This document shows positions 9,073 through 19,116 of a DNA stretch of 64,000 nt, in pieces. Position 1 is the first letter of the stretch. Each line of letters starts with the position of its first letter. The notes below the pieces were generated by a model that saw nothing but the letters and a program-made list of their open reading frames with translations, made no database searches and had not been told where the DNA came from. This DNA comes from Lederbergia galactosidilytica. GTDB lineage: Bacteria; Bacillota; Bacilli; Bacillales; Bacillaceae_C. A program made the position numbers and the translations under genes. The stretch spans positions 62,001-126,000 of the forward strand of contig NZ_JAGGKH010000006.1 of NCBI RefSeq assembly GCF_017873565.1. Direction: 5' to 3'.

Positions 9073-9652
9073 AAGTATTTTTATATGAAATCTGTTTACC
9101 TAACCAGTTATTTAGACGTTTGTAAACAAGTAAAAATACGGCCGCAACAATAAGTCCTTTAATAATATTAAACGGTAAAACAGCTATAACTACTAATTCA
9201 CGCAAAGCCTCATTACTCATTGGTTCCCAACCAGCAAGCCCCATAAACGCTGGTAAGAAAAAGAAGTAATTAAGGACACTCATAAATACAGCCATAAATA
9301 TTGTCCCGATGCTAAGTGAGACCATTAATCCCCATTTCGCCTTTAAACGTTTATAGACCATATACGTCGGTAAAATAAATAAAACTCCCGCAATAAAATT
9401 AGACAAATTTCCAATTGGGATTCCCGTAGCACTCCCAGAAATAAAATAGTCTAAAATATTTTTTAATAATTCTACAAGTATTCCTGCCGTTGGTCCTAGT
9501 ATTAAGGCGGCTATCAATGCGGGAATATCACTGAAATCAACTGTTAAATAAGGTGGAAATGGCGGGATCGGAAATTTAATAAGCATGAGCACAAACGCCA
9601 AACTACTAAACATTCCGATGATAACAAACGATCTAACATTAAATTTTCTCAA
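9071..9652 (-). CDS. ribU: RibU (FmnP/YpaA), riboflavin ECF transporter S component
   Basis: The protein has 193 residues with six predicted membrane segments. Features of the family seen here include 'PPYLTVDFSDIPALIAAL', the 'GPTAGILVELLKN' loop and 'IPIGNLSNFIAG'. RibU binds riboflavin and uses the shared EcfA-A'-T energizing module, which is encoded elsewhere. An FMN riboswitch with a downstream intrinsic terminator sits in its 460-base leader, which confirms the substrate class. It is the only vitamin B2 gene with a riboswitch in this window. Confidence 0.95.
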   Translation of the reverse strand: MRKFNVRSFVIIGMFSSLAFVLMLIKFPIPPFPPYLTVDFSDIPALIAALILGPTAGILVELLKNILDYFISGSATGIPIGNLSNFIAGVLFILPTYMVYKRLKAKWGLMVSLSIGTIFMAVFMSVLNYFFFLPAFMGLAGWEPMSNEALRELVVIAVLPFNIIKGLIVAAVFLLVYKRLNNWLGKQISYKNT

Positions 9653-9776
9653 AATCCTCTCTCCTTAGAGATCCATCCCTCGATGAAGAAAGGTTTGCCT
9701 GTAAGTAGCTGTTCAATCCTAGGTAGAAATAAGTATCTTCTCCAATTTGAACACGCACCCTATAAGCTATCACAAA

Positions 9777-9810
9777 ATAAAAACCCCCAAAGAATGGCTA
9801 CTTTGAGGGA
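9777..9810 (-). terminator. Riboswitch-linked intrinsic terminator for ribU
   Basis: On the minus strand CCCTCAAAG ... CTTTGGGGG forms a 9-base stem (one G-U) followed directly by TTTTTATTTT. It lies about 110 bases after the FMN aptamer and before ribU, the expected place for the expression platform that terminates when FMN is bound. Confidence 0.8.
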
Positions 9811-9921
9811 GAATATCCGGATGCTTAAATAAGTATTTAAACTAGGTAAGTAAACATAATAACCGTCTGAAAATTAGTCATCATGAAAACATGATCCCTT
9901 TGTTTAAACACAAGGCAACCT

Positions 9922-10052
9922 CCATCTTCTCCCATCCAGACTATACTGTCGGCTTTGGAATCACACCAAATCCTGCTTCAAAGAAGCTCGCGGGCTTAGA
10001 AACCGTTGTTTCATTACCGCCGGTCGGGAATTTCACCACGCCCCGAAGATGA
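9922..10052 (-). promoter_or_regulatory. FMN riboswitch (RFN element)
   Basis: Reading the minus strand from 10052, all hallmark blocks are present in order: ATCTTCGGGGC, GGTGAAATTCCCGACCGGCG, AGCCCGCGA, GGATTTGGTG, ATTCCAAAGCCGACAGTAT and GATGGGAGAAGAT. The closing ATCTTC/GAAGAT stem pairs the two ends. This is the FMN aptamer that shuts off riboflavin uptake or synthesis genes when FMN is plentiful. It controls ribU here. Confidence 0.97.
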
Positions 10053-10112
10053 ATCGTATTTTATTTTCAAATTTATTATACAATAAGTATAACTATTTGT
10101 GAAGGGATGTGC

Positions 10113-11288
10113 TTACTTTATTCTATTGGGAGCTAGCGGAACCTCTACAGGTTGTTCAAAATTAAAGCCTTGCCACTGTTGGGGCTCAATTCCTTCGAAC
10201 TGTACCGCTTTGAAACCAAAATCTTTTGCTGCTAGTAAAATCCCTTCAATCATCCACATATTTTCTTGTTGATCCCCTCTTGCAAATTCGATTGGTTGAT
10301 TAAATAAAATGGTAACAACATCTTCTTTTTCTTGAACGATTTCAAAATTAATACCACGCGGAATAATGGCTTCTAAATTCTCATTAGGACTGTCTTTCAT
10401 GACATGTAATGTCGCATTAAAATTATCTCTAGACGAATTACTATCAGATACAATAAAAGCTTCTCCATTATCCGTTTCATATAAATATTGCGCTCGATGT
10501 GGTTCCTTCTCAATTGTTTGATCAGGAACAATTCCAATGTTTCCAAATTCAACTGGATTTCCGTCTTGATCTGTAAATTGGACCTTTTGAATATCGGTTA
10601 ATTGGAATGTATTTTGAATAAAATCTTCTAAACCATTTTGATAACCAAAGTTTTCTCTGAATTCATCATCAATAATTACACGTGCGTTCGTTGGATTTTC
10701 AATCTTTATCGAGTTTAAAATAGGAATGATATTCATTAAATTTGGTGCTTCTTTTTCGATAATTTCCGCTCCCTTTTTATATTGCTCAAACCATTCCGAT
10801 TCTTCTTTAGACACAAGGATACTAACGGAAACTGGAACTAATCCTTCATCATTCGTAAGACTTGCATAAGTTAATACAGTTTTATTATCTACATCCTCTT
10901 TGTAAAGGGCTGTTCTTAATGAAGCATGCTCAGTCTTATCCTCTGTTTGCATTGTGGTTGAATTTTCATTTGATTCTATCGCTTTATTCTTGCTTTCCTT
11001 CGCAGATTCTGCTGAATCTGAAAAAATATTAGCCTCTTGGCGACTTGTAATAGGTGTCTCATCATATGTTGCCTTTTGGAATAAGGTCGGCGAAATCAAA
11101 AGAAAAATCAATATTACAGCAAGAGAAGATAAGGCAGGAATTACAATAAGTCGCTTTTTCCTGTTCGGCTTCTTTTCCATGTTATGCTTCAGATTGTGGT
11201 AGATTTCTTCTTTTGTGCGTGGATCTGTTGCTTCCGGAAGGTGCTTAATCAGTCGAATAATCTTTTTATGTTGAACATCATCAGGCAT
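10113..11288 (-). CDS. rsiX: RsiX, anti-sigma-X factor
   Basis: The protein has 391 residues. The N-terminal cytoplasmic part (1-44) would bind SigX. A single transmembrane segment ('VIPALSSLAVILIFLLI') lies at about 48-66, and an extracytoplasmic Ser/Glu-rich linker and a large sensor domain follow. The start overlaps the sigX stop by 8 bases, so sigma and anti-sigma are coupled. RsiX holds SigX inactive until envelope stress. The length is close to the B. subtilis protein. Confidence 0.9.
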   Translation of the reverse strand: MPDDVQHKKIIRLIKHLPEATDPRTKEEIYHNLKHNMEKKPNRKKRLIVIPALSSLAVILIFLLISPTLFQKATYDETPITSRQEANIFSDSAESAKESKNKAIESNENSTTMQTEDKTEHASLRTALYKEDVDNKTVLTYASLTNDEGLVPVSVSILVSKEESEWFEQYKKGAEIIEKEAPNLMNIIPILNSIKIENPTNARVIIDDEFRENFGYQNGLEDFIQNTFQLTDIQKVQFTDQDGNPVEFGNIGIVPDQTIEKEPHRAQYLYETDNGEAFIVSDSNSSRDNFNATLHVMKDSPNENLEAIIPRGINFEIVQEKEDVVTILFNQPIEFARGDQQENMWMIEGILLAAKDFGFKAVQFEGIEPQQWQGFNFEQPVEVPLAPNRIK

Positions 11289-11814
11289 GAAATGGGCCTC
11301 CCTTCATCGCATATAATTCCATTTTTTCTCTAAGTGCCTTTAATGCACGGTGTTGAGTAGTTTTGACTTTACTTTCGGACCAATTCAGTGTTTGAGCTGT
11401 TTCTGCCACAGAAAAGTCATTCATAAATCGCATAATGATAACAAGCCGATGATTCGTTGTGCACATTCCTAAACAATGAAATAATAGTTTCATATCCTCA
11501 TTTTGGATCGTAATTTCTTCCGGTAGTGGAGCTACATCCTTTAAGCCCCCACGATCCCAATCAAATTTATCATATATCTTTTGTTTCCAATTTTTTTGTT
11601 TTCTAAAATGGTCAATGGCTACATTTTTGGCAATCGAAAAGAGCCAAGTTTTTTCACTACTTTTCCCTTCAAACCGTTTATAAGAATGGATTACTCGGAT
11701 ATACACTTCTTGCACTAAGTCTTCAGCTTCTTCCCGATTTCTCACCATGTAAAATAGAAACTGAAAAAGATCTTGATGATATTTATCGTACAATTCATCA
11801 AACACGGAGTCCAT
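11281..11814 (-). CDS. sigX: SigX, ECF RNA polymerase sigma factor
   Basis: The protein has 177 residues. Region 2 is 'NREEAEDLVQEVYIRVIHSY' (about 26-45) followed by 'TWLFSIAKNVAIDHFRKQK'. Region 4 is 'FSVAETAQTLNWSESKVKTT' (about 133-152). SigX directs genes for cell-surface charge and lipid modification in Bacillus. The ATG has a GGGAGGGAAGGA site. A SigX-type promoter 28 bases upstream indicates autoregulation. rsiX overlaps its 3' end. Confidence 0.93.
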   Translation of the reverse strand: MDSVFDELYDKYHQDLFQFLFYMVRNREEAEDLVQEVYIRVIHSYKRFEGKSSEKTWLFSIAKNVAIDHFRKQKNWKQKIYDKFDWDRGGLKDVAPLPEEITIQNEDMKLLFHCLGMCTTNHRLVIIMRFMNDFSVAETAQTLNWSESKVKTTQHRALKALREKMELYAMKGGPFHA

Positions 11815-11841
11815 TTCCTTCCCTCCCCCGCTATTATATTA

Positions 11842-11867
11842 GTCGTTTTTTATTTATAAAAGTTACA
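11842..11867 (-). promoter_or_regulatory. SigX-type autoregulatory promoter
   Basis: On the minus strand TGTAAC (-35, 11867-11862) and CGAC (-10, 11845-11842) are separated by 16 bases. This matches the TGTAAC/CGAC recognition pattern of ECF sigma X and W and lies just upstream of sigX. Confidence 0.75.
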
Positions 11868-12412
11868 TGTTCTGACTTTTTTATTAGGTATCCGGATGAT
11901 CATGCAGAAAATATGAAGTAATCAGCCATCCTAATCATTGGAAAATACTAGCCTCCTGCGGAAACAAAGAGCGGAGTCAAAAAACTACTATAAATACAGT
12001 ATTGTTCTATATACTTCGCCTTCCGTGGACGAATGTTGTGTTCCTCTTGTCTTCCGAAGTCCTTCCACAGGAAAACAGACTATTTTGTATCAAGACGTAA
12101 TAAAATCTCGCTTATTTTATAGTTTTGGCATTCTCAATAAAGACGTTGATGGGAACTTCCGGTCGCTAGAGGTTTAAAACTTAATTACACGCTTGTCTGG
12201 CGGTAGGCTCAAGCACAACGTCTTCCTATTTCAACGGTCTGTATAATCTAACATCCTGTAAACTCTGCGGAAAAGGAGTTAATTCCCTTGGTAATATTCA
12301 AGAAGCTATATCTCAATTCGACATTACTTTCTGATTACCCTTTTAATTAAGCAGATGGTGCACATACTTCTATTTTAGGAAACTTCGTTAACTCAACCGT
12401 GCTGATTCACTC
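11868..12412. other. Intergenic region with degenerate repeat
   Basis: No credible gene was found. The 79-codon plus-strand frame at 11938-12177 has composition typical of decayed intergenic repeats. Segments GCCTCCTGCGGAAAC (about 11950) and CCTTCCACAGGAAA (about 12060) recall the GC-rich repeats seen between Bacillus genes. Confidence 0.4.
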
Positions 12413-12460
12413 AAAAAAATAACGGATTAAACAACCTTTTCAAGTTATTCAATCCGTTAG
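12413..12460 (-). terminator. Terminator after resE
   Basis: TAACGGATT and AATCCGTTA arms enclose a further partly paired loop and are followed on the minus strand by TTTTTTT. It lies 55 bases beyond the resE stop and ends the resDE transcript. Confidence 0.85.
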
Positions 12461-12515
12461 TTAACCAGCTATCGTTTCTTGTGGAACAAGATTTAATTGC
12501 AGTATTCAACATTTT

Positions 12516-14288
12516 TCACTTAGCGTTGGGTAAAAAGATAATAAAAGTTGTTCCTACATCAACTATGCTTTGCACCGTTATTTCCCCTTTATGGGCATCT
12601 ACAATATTTTTGACAATCGCCAGACCTAGGCCCGTACCAGCTTTTCCTCTCGTCCGAGCTTTATCTGCCTTATAAAATCTTTCAAAAACAAAAGGTAAAT
12701 CTTCTTCCGGTATCCCACTTCCATTATCAGAAACCTTTATCGTTATACCAGCGGCATTTCTTGTTTGTGTAACAGTTACACACCCATTTTCAGCTGTATG
12801 TCTAATGGCATTATCGATCAAATTCGTTAGAACTTGTTCTATCCGATCAGGGTCCATAGAAAACAACTGGTTATCGCTTAACTGACTTTCTAATTTTACC
12901 TGTTTTTCCTTCGCTATGCCACCAAATTTATGCATAATTCGTTGAATAAATGCACCAATTTCTAGATTATCATAATTTAAAGACATATGGCCTGCTTCCA
13001 TTTTAGCCAAATCTAATAATTCATTAACAAGTCGACCAATCCGTAAAGATTCATCATAAATAATTTTAGCCAATTCTTTCTTTTCCTCTTCAGAATCGAC
13101 AATGTCGTCAATAATAGCCTCACTATATCCTTGTAGCATAGAAATTGGCGTTCGCAATTCATGCGAAACATTGGAGACGAAATCATTTCTTAACTTATCA
13201 AGTCGTCTCTCCTCCGTCATATCTCGGATAACTGCGACAGCTCCTCTAACACTTTGCTGATTCTGTGTATATAAGGGGCTGACAATGACAACATAATAGC
13301 GACCTTGTATTTTTAATTCTTCCGTTTGTTCTGTTTCAGTCGATATTGCTTGTGCCAAGAGATCAGCTAGTTCGCCTGGGATTAAATTTTTGCTGGTCTT
13401 CCCTTCATTATGCCATTGTTGCAAAAATCGTTCCGCAGGAGGATTAGTAATCAGTACATCTCCACTCTTACTAAATGTCATGACTCCATCCGCCATACTA
13501 CTTAAAATGCTTTTCAGTTGCTCCTTTTCTTGGCTTAAGACATTCATATTTATTTTCAATCTTTTGGCCATTTGGTTAAAAGCTATCGCCAATTCTCCAA
13601 TTTCATCGTGACTTAAGAAAGGAACTTTTGTATCAAATTCCCCTTTCGATACTTGAAATGCAGCTTCTTTCATTTTTCTTAACGGGGCAGTAATCCTTGT
13701 AGAGAGGAAAAAAGCGAAAAAAGTTGTCAAAACGATGGCAATTCCTGCAGAAAGCAAGATGATCCTTGTTGTTTTCTGTGTTGTGTCTTTTAATACAGAC
13801 AATGACTGATAAATAAGGATTGCCCCATTTTGATCATTGATTTGAAAAGGAGCCGCAGCGACAATAACATTTTCATATCGACTTACTCTATTCGGATATT
13901 CGGTCTGCGAAATTTCCTTTACTATGTGTTTTCCACCAGTAAAAACCTTCATTACGTCAGGGTCATTTAATAAATTTTTTGCTGGTTTTATATCTTGTTC
14001 CGGTGCATCGGGTGAGAGACGAAAATCTTCCTCATTATAAGCAATGATAACTCCTAATGGTTTATCCACTATTTCAAAAACAATTTCTTCTCCAAGCCCA
14101 TCACCAGCATGGGCTTCTAAAATACTAGAAACTTTATTAGCCTGATTAGCCAATTCCTGTTCAATTTGACTAACATGGTATTTTTCAAAAAACTCTAGAA
14201 GTAAAATAGTTAAGATAATTAATACAAAGGAAACCAATACAAGTATTGTCATCCATAGTTTCCCTACTACACTTCTCCAAAGTCTCAT
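12516..14288 (-). CDS. resE: ResE, redox-sensing histidine kinase
   Basis: The protein has 590 residues, the family length. Transmembrane segment 1 is at about 10-31 and segment 2 at about 173-195, with an extracytoplasmic loop between. HAMP ('RITAPLRKMKEAAFQVSKG') and PAS domains follow. The dimerization and phosphoacceptor box 'VSNVSHELRTPISML' has His near 376. The HATPase domain has 'NLIDNAIRHT', 'DNGSGIP' and 'GTGLGLAIV'. It phosphorylates ResD under oxygen limitation or nitric oxide. The ATG overlaps the resD stop by 4 bases. Confidence 0.95.
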   Translation of the reverse strand: MRLWRSVVGKLWMTILVLVSFVLIILTILLLEFFEKYHVSQIEQELANQANKVSSILEAHAGDGLGEEIVFEIVDKPLGVIIAYNEEDFRLSPDAPEQDIKPAKNLLNDPDVMKVFTGGKHIVKEISQTEYPNRVSRYENVIVAAAPFQINDQNGAILIYQSLSVLKDTTQKTTRIILLSAGIAIVLTTFFAFFLSTRITAPLRKMKEAAFQVSKGEFDTKVPFLSHDEIGELAIAFNQMAKRLKINMNVLSQEKEQLKSILSSMADGVMTFSKSGDVLITNPPAERFLQQWHNEGKTSKNLIPGELADLLAQAISTETEQTEELKIQGRYYVVIVSPLYTQNQQSVRGAVAVIRDMTEERRLDKLRNDFVSNVSHELRTPISMLQGYSEAIIDDIVDSEEEKKELAKIIYDESLRIGRLVNELLDLAKMEAGHMSLNYDNLEIGAFIQRIMHKFGGIAKEKQVKLESQLSDNQLFSMDPDRIEQVLTNLIDNAIRHTAENGCVTVTQTRNAAGITIKVSDNGSGIPEEDLPFVFERFYKADKARTRGKAGTGLGLAIVKNIVDAHKGEITVQSIVDVGTTFIIFLPNAK

Positions 14289-14998
14289 TCATTAGCCTCA
14301 AATTTATACCCTACGCCCCATACAGTTACAATCATTCCTGCTGCTTTTTCAGAAACACGGTTTAATTTTTCCCGAAGTCTTTTCACATGAGTATCCACTG
14401 TTCGTAAGTCACCAAAGAATTCATATTGCCATACTTCTTTCAATAACTGCTCACGATCAAATACTTTGTCAGGAGATTTTGCCAAAAAATGAAGCAACTC
14501 ATATTCTTTTGGTGTTAAGTTAACTTCTTGTCCATTTGCTGTTACACGATGAGCATCATGGTCAATCGATAAATAAGGAAAGACAATGATATCTCTCGCT
14601 GTAGCAGTAGAACCTTTGTAACCAGTTTGCGTAGAGCGTCTTAAGAGCGCCTTCACTCTCAATACAACTTCACGTGGACTAAATGGTTTAACGATGTAAT
14701 CATCGGCACCTACTTCAAATCCTTGTACTCTGTTCGATTCTTCTCCTTTGGCCGTTAACATTATAATAGGAGTGTCTTTTTGTTCCCGTATTTCATTACA
14801 TACCTCAATACCATCTTTTTCCGGCATCATTAAATCAAGCAATATACAATCATAATTATGCTCTAAAGCAAGTTCTAGGGCAGTATTTCCATCACCAGCT
14901 TCTTCAATTACATAATTTTCTCTCTCTAAATACATCCTAAGCAATCTACGAATACGATCTTCATCATCAACTACAAGAATTTTCACTTGCTGATTCAT
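14285..14998 (-). CDS. resD: ResD, response regulator of aerobic/anaerobic respiration
   Basis: The protein has 237 residues of the OmpR type. The receiver domain (about 5-120) has 'VVDDED', phosphoacceptor Asp55 in 'ILLDLMMPEKDG', and Lys in 'VKPFSPRE'. The C-terminal winged helix includes 'LTPKEYELLHFLA' and 'VDTHVKRLREKL'. ResD~P activates ctaA, resABC, fnr, nasD and hmp in B. subtilis. It lies downstream of resC after a terminator, so it may have its own promoter in addition to read-through. Confidence 0.95.
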   Translation of the reverse strand: MNQQVKILVVDDEDRIRRLLRMYLERENYVIEEAGDGNTALELALEHNYDCILLDLMMPEKDGIEVCNEIREQKDTPIIMLTAKGEESNRVQGFEVGADDYIVKPFSPREVVLRVKALLRRSTQTGYKGSTATARDIIVFPYLSIDHDAHRVTANGQEVNLTPKEYELLHFLAKSPDKVFDREQLLKEVWQYEFFGDLRTVDTHVKRLREKLNRVSEKAAGMIVTVWGVGYKFEANE

Positions 14999-15045
14999 TA
15001 TGTACCCTCCCTAAATAATCTGGCTATTTCAAGTATCAAATAAGA

Positions 15046-15080
15046 AAAAGGCTCGCACTTTGAGGGTGTGAGCACTTTTT
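15046..15080 (-). terminator. Terminator between resC and resD
   Basis: GCTCACAC / GTGCGAGC arms (one mismatch tolerated as G-U) are followed by CTTTTT on the minus strand. It may partly uncouple resDE from resABC. Confidence 0.7.
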
Positions 15081-15136
15081 CACTATGAACATACCTTTAG
15101 TATGGCTGATCTCCCCTTTTAACCCTAACTTCTATT

Positions 15137-16327
15137 TTACGCATAGGAATGCAATCCAGCAAGAATGAGGTTCACAAAGATAAGGTTAAATAAGATGATT
15201 GCAAAACCTACCACTGCAAGCCAAGCTGATTTCTCTCCATGCCAGCCTACGGATAAGCGTAAATGGAGGAAAACGGCATAAAACAGGAATGTGATAAGGG
15301 CGAATACTTCTTTAGGATCCCATCCCCAGAAACGGGTCCAAGCTATTTGCGCCCAAATCATCGCAAAAACGAGTCCCCCAAGACTAAATACCGGAAAACC
15401 GATTAGAACAGATCGATAACCAATCTCATCGACTAAATCTAAATTCGCCTTTCGTGCTAATGGCTGAAATATTGCACTGATACTCTTTCTAAAAATTAAT
15501 CGCAATAATAGATATAATAATGTTCCAACTAGTGTACTCCAAATAACGGTGTTTAGCTTCTTGGCATTAACAAGTGCCGGCATTTCAACTAGTGGCTCCA
15601 TGCCATTCCCACCAATTTTTTCTGCCTCATGTGGACCTACAAGAGCTGGTAGTTGATAATTGGCTTCCAATGTTTGACCTTCCCGATTTACCCAACTAAA
15701 ATCGGCTTGATAATTTGCCATCGAGAATGAAGTCGTAATAATTATAAAACCGAGCGCGACAACCAATATGTACATAATAAACTCAAGTGAAAAAGATTTA
15801 AGACTTAATTTGGAAGTATCTACTACCTTTAAAAGATAAATAAGTCCAGCAATAAAACTAATCGATAAAATTGCCTGACCAATGGCAGCTGTTGATACAT
15901 GGATGATTAACCACTCACTTTGCAACGCTGGAATAAGTGGTGCGATATCTGATGGAAACATGCTTGCGTATGCAATGATAAGCATAGCAATTGGCAAAGC
16001 AAAGAAACCTAAAACATTCAAGCGATAGATAAAATAAATTAATATAAAAGCTCCTACTAACATCATGCCAAAAAACGTCGTGAATTCATATAGGTTACTT
16101 AGTGGGATATGTCCCCCCGCAATCCATCGAGTTATAAAATAGCCTAGTTGCGCAATAAAACCTAGGATCGTAATAGTTATTGCGATTTTTGACCACATAT
16201 TCGTTCCCTTTTGTTTTGCCCTTGCTCTCTTGTCTCGTATCGCACCTCCAAAGAAAAAGACGGCCACTAAGTACATTATAAAGGCGATATTTAACAGATG
16301 ACCGCTTATCTGTACTAAATTAGACAT
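15137..16327 (-). CDS. resC: ResC, cytochrome c synthase subunit (CcsA family)
   Basis: The protein has 396 residues from the ATG at 16327; an in-frame GTG four codons earlier (16339) is an alternative. It has about eight to ten hydrophobic segments. The family's tryptophan-rich heme-handling loop appears as '[19 protein letters not shown]' near 335, with conserved histidines in '[12 protein letters not shown]' and '[11 protein letters not shown]'. With ResB it carries heme across the membrane and ligates it to apocytochrome c. Unusually it is separated from resB by 328 bases. Confidence 0.92.
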   Translation of the reverse strand: MSNLVQISGHLLNIAFIMYLVAVFFFGGAIRDKRARAKQKGTNMWSKIAITITILGFIAQLGYFITRWIAGGHIPLSNLYEFTTFFGMMLVGAFILIYFIYRLNVLGFFALPIAMLIIAYASMFPSDIAPLIPALQSEWLIIHVSTAAIGQAILSISFIAGLIYLLKVVDTSKLSLKSFSLEFIMYILVVALGFIIITTSFSMANYQADFSWVNREGQTLEANYQLPALVGPHEAEKIGGNGMEPLVEMPALVNAKKLNTVIWSTLVGTLLYLLLRLIFRKSISAIFQPLARKANLDLVDEIGYRSVLIGFPVFSLGGLVFAMIWAQIAWTRFWGWDPKEVFALITFLFYAVFLHLRLSVGWHGEKSAWLAVVGFAIILFNLIFVNLILAGLHSYA

Positions 16328-16655
16328 TTGTATTCCCACTTTCTTTTACTTTATTTTTCTTAGCTAAGAAATCACAAAAATTTCAAAGCAATAATTTCTT
16401 CATACTGGAATCACTCATACAGGAGAAACCGAGTCCGCCTTTCAAGCTTATCAAGTTGTCTAACAGAAGACGGCAGGGGCTAGTATCAAATAACTAACCC
16501 TCTATTCTAGATTCTAGTCATTTGTCCATTGCCCTAATCGGCCCTCCACTACATTTTAGTGTGTACGTCTGTGTAGAAATCAACAGGACGTTTGTCAGAA
16601 TGTACCACAACATACAGGGGAAAGTATAGACGACAGGTTAAGCATTCTACTTATT
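16328..16655. other. Gap inside the resB-resC operon
   Basis: No gene, terminator or recognisable mobile element was found. The sequence TTGTCTAACAGAAGACGG (about 16457) and an adjacent G-rich stretch look like intergenic-repeat debris. In B. subtilis resB and resC are adjacent, so this looks like a small insertion or decayed sequence. Confidence 0.5.
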
Positions 16656-18302
16656 TCATTCACTAACAGCTATTTGTTCTTTCCTCATTTCATGTTGATC
16701 AAGCGGTTCTGGCACAGAGGTATCTTTTAGGATAGTGGCTACTTCCCGCTTTAAACCAAACCAGTTTTTGTTAGTATGTCCAGCTATTAAAATATCTCCA
16801 TTTTTATTTTGCAACCAAATACGTCGATGATTCCAATATGATCCTTGTATAACACCTATCATAAAGATTGCCCCACCGATCGCTAGAATCCATAAAGTTA
16901 AATCTTTTCTCACAGTTAAAATGGTTGCATTCCGGGTGCTTACCTCTTTAAACGCCATTTTGTAATCTGTTTCTCCCAATAACTCAGTTGTTCGCATAAT
17001 TTCTACAAAACTGTTTTCCCCTTCAGGATGATCGGGAGAAATCATATTAAAAATGAAAGCGGGATTATCTGGAACAGCAGAGTCTGTCTGTGGTTCACCT
17101 GACTTGTCAATACCAGTAAAATCAGGATAATATCCTAATAATTCAACTTTATATCCATTTCCAAGATCATATTCTTTTTGAGGATCGAATAAATCTATAG
17201 TGATTTCTCCTTTAGCCTCTTCTGATTCTTTGTTTACAAGTTCAAAGGTCATGGCCTTTAATTCATTTAATTTGTAATCAGTTTGATATACAGCATAATT
17301 ATCAAACTTCAATGGCTCATTTACGCGAATTTGCGCGTGCTTTCTCTCCGTTAATTCATCTTCAGAACCAACTGCTTGGTCTGGATCTCTTTCATATAGA
17401 ATAACATCTGATTGGAAGTTCTTTGCTACCCCTCCAGCTCGATCAAGGGCATTATCATAAACTTCTTTATCCGTTCCTTTTTCATATGTTTCAAGAATGA
17501 ATTTCTTATTCTCTAATACATATTGCTTATGTGTACCTGGAATAATCTTTCTTTCCCCTTCTCGAAGCCAGATCGTTTCATCTACATACATACCGGGAAC
17601 AAAACGCAACATCGCACCAATTAAGAAAATAATTAATCCAATATGATTAACATAAGGCCCCCAACGAGAAAATCGGCCTTTTTCCGCTAAGATTTGTCCA
17701 TCTTCTTCACGGATATTATATCTTTTTTCTTTCATTCTTTGCTTTATCAATTCAAAATCACGATCTGTTTCATCCGTTTTTTGAACACGATTATAAAGTC
17801 TTTGTCGCTTTAAAAAACTTTCATGGCGGCTAACTCGCTGATTTTTCAAAGCGCGGTACAAAGGAATAAAGCGATCTAGACTACAAATAACTAGCGAAAT
17901 CCCAATTGAAGCAATTAATAATAAATACCACCATGAACTGTATAAATCATATAGACCGAATACATAATACATGGTTCCAAAGAACCCATACTTTTCCGTA
18001 TAGTATGTGGATGGGTCCGCATTTTGCGGTATGTACATAACTTGCGGGAAAATCGTGCCAAAAGATGACATCACCAATGTAATCACGATTAACCAAACAC
18101 CAACTTTAACAGAAGAAAAGAAATTCCAAATCTTATCAATGATTTTTTGATTGTACGTTTGGGATCTGCGAGCACTCCCCTCATAACGCATATCATGAAG
18201 TTTTTCTTTTTTCGCCTGGTCGGTTAATGCCCGTCCACAAGATTCACATAGAATCGTTCCGATCGGGTTAATATGCCCACATTCACATTTTACTTCTTTC
18301 AT
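16656..18302 (-). CDS. resB: ResB, cytochrome c biogenesis protein (Ccs1 family)
   Basis: The protein has 548 residues. The N-terminus carries a small zinc-ribbon-like cluster 'CECGHINPIGTILCESCGR' (Cys5, Cys7, Cys18, Cys21). Membrane segments lie near 73-93, 120-140 and 212-232, a large extracytoplasmic domain follows, and a last segment lies near 470-490 ('LWILAIGGAIFMIGVIQG'). With ResC it forms the system II heme lyase for cytochromes c. It starts 15 bases after the resA stop, so resA and resB are cotranscribed. Confidence 0.93.
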   Translation of the reverse strand: MKEVKCECGHINPIGTILCESCGRALTDQAKKEKLHDMRYEGSARRSQTYNQKIIDKIWNFFSSVKVGVWLIVITLVMSSFGTIFPQVMYIPQNADPSTYYTEKYGFFGTMYYVFGLYDLYSSWWYLLLIASIGISLVICSLDRFIPLYRALKNQRVSRHESFLKRQRLYNRVQKTDETDRDFELIKQRMKEKRYNIREEDGQILAEKGRFSRWGPYVNHIGLIIFLIGAMLRFVPGMYVDETIWLREGERKIIPGTHKQYVLENKKFILETYEKGTDKEVYDNALDRAGGVAKNFQSDVILYERDPDQAVGSEDELTERKHAQIRVNEPLKFDNYAVYQTDYKLNELKAMTFELVNKESEEAKGEITIDLFDPQKEYDLGNGYKVELLGYYPDFTGIDKSGEPQTDSAVPDNPAFIFNMISPDHPEGENSFVEIMRTTELLGETDYKMAFKEVSTRNATILTVRKDLTLWILAIGGAIFMIGVIQGSYWNHRRIWLQNKNGDILIAGHTNKNWFGLKREVATILKDTSVPEPLDQHEMRKEQIAVSE

Positions 18303-18317
18303 TACTTAATAACTCCC

Positions 18318-18851
18318 TTATTCCGGCTTAATTTGCTCCATCATAGCTTTAATTCTTCCTTCAGGCAATTGCCCTTCTACAATATCGACAATGACCCCAT
18401 CTGAATCAACTATAATGGTCGCCGGCAATTTATAAATATTATAAAGACCTGCCACATCCTTACTTTTGTCCTCTAAAACCGGAAAAGTAAAATCATATTT
18501 ATCTAAAAAGTTATTTATTAATAAAGTCGGTTCACCCATGTTCACTGCTAGTACTTCAACGCCTTGACTCTTATACTCATTATATTGCGTATTAATATGA
18601 GGCATTTCTACTTTACAAGGTTCACACCAAGTACCCCAAAAGTTAATAAAAACTCCTTTTCCTTTATAATCAGACAACTGATGCTTATTCCCCTCTAAAT
18701 CTGTAAGAACGAAATCTGGTGCCTTTTCCCCTACTACAATTGGTGATTTATCTTTTGTCAAACTTGCATAAAGGGTAAATCCTACAGCAGCAAATAAAAC
18801 AATTAATATAACTGTTCGCATTAAGAGACGTCTTTTCTTTTTTACTGACAC
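18318..18851 (-). CDS. resA: ResA, membrane-anchored thiol-disulfide oxidoreductase
   Basis: The protein has 177 residues from the GTG at 18851, which has a GGAGGG site 7 bases upstream; the longer frame to 18902 lacks one. A basic start is followed by one membrane anchor (about 11-30) and a thioredoxin fold with 'NFWGTWCEPCK' (Cys76, Cys79) near the middle. The CEPC active site is diagnostic of ResA. It reduces the heme-binding cysteines of apocytochrome c on the outer side of the membrane before ligation by ResBC. Confidence 0.95.
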   Translation of the reverse strand: MSVKKKRRLLMRTVILIVLFAAVGFTLYASLTKDKSPIVVGEKAPDFVLTDLEGNKHQLSDYKGKGVFINFWGTWCEPCKVEMPHINTQYNEYKSQGVEVLAVNMGEPTLLINNFLDKYDFTFPVLEDKSKDVAGLYNIYKLPATIIVDSDGVIVDIVEGQLPEGRIKAMMEQIKPE

Positions 18852-19116
18852 CTTTTTTCCCTCCTTGCCAATACACACTGAATCCATTATACACCTTTGC
18901 ATTCATTATCAAAGTTACTGGTTTTGAAGTTTATGTGAAATTTCCCCTAATCGAATGTAAATAAAAAGATGAAAATGATTCTTCGGGTTCCTTTTTGTTT
19001 CTTCTTCACTACTTAAACTGAATTTTCCTGAACTTGTCACATAGAGTTACCAGACTTTACATAGCTACAGTGAGTAGTAACCAGGTTGAGCCTTTCTTCA
19101 TGTTTGCCCGCTTGTA

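Noticed and set aside
11938-12177. 79-codon plus-strand frame between sigX and resE
   Set aside because: No ribosome binding site and sequence resembling decayed intergenic repeat.
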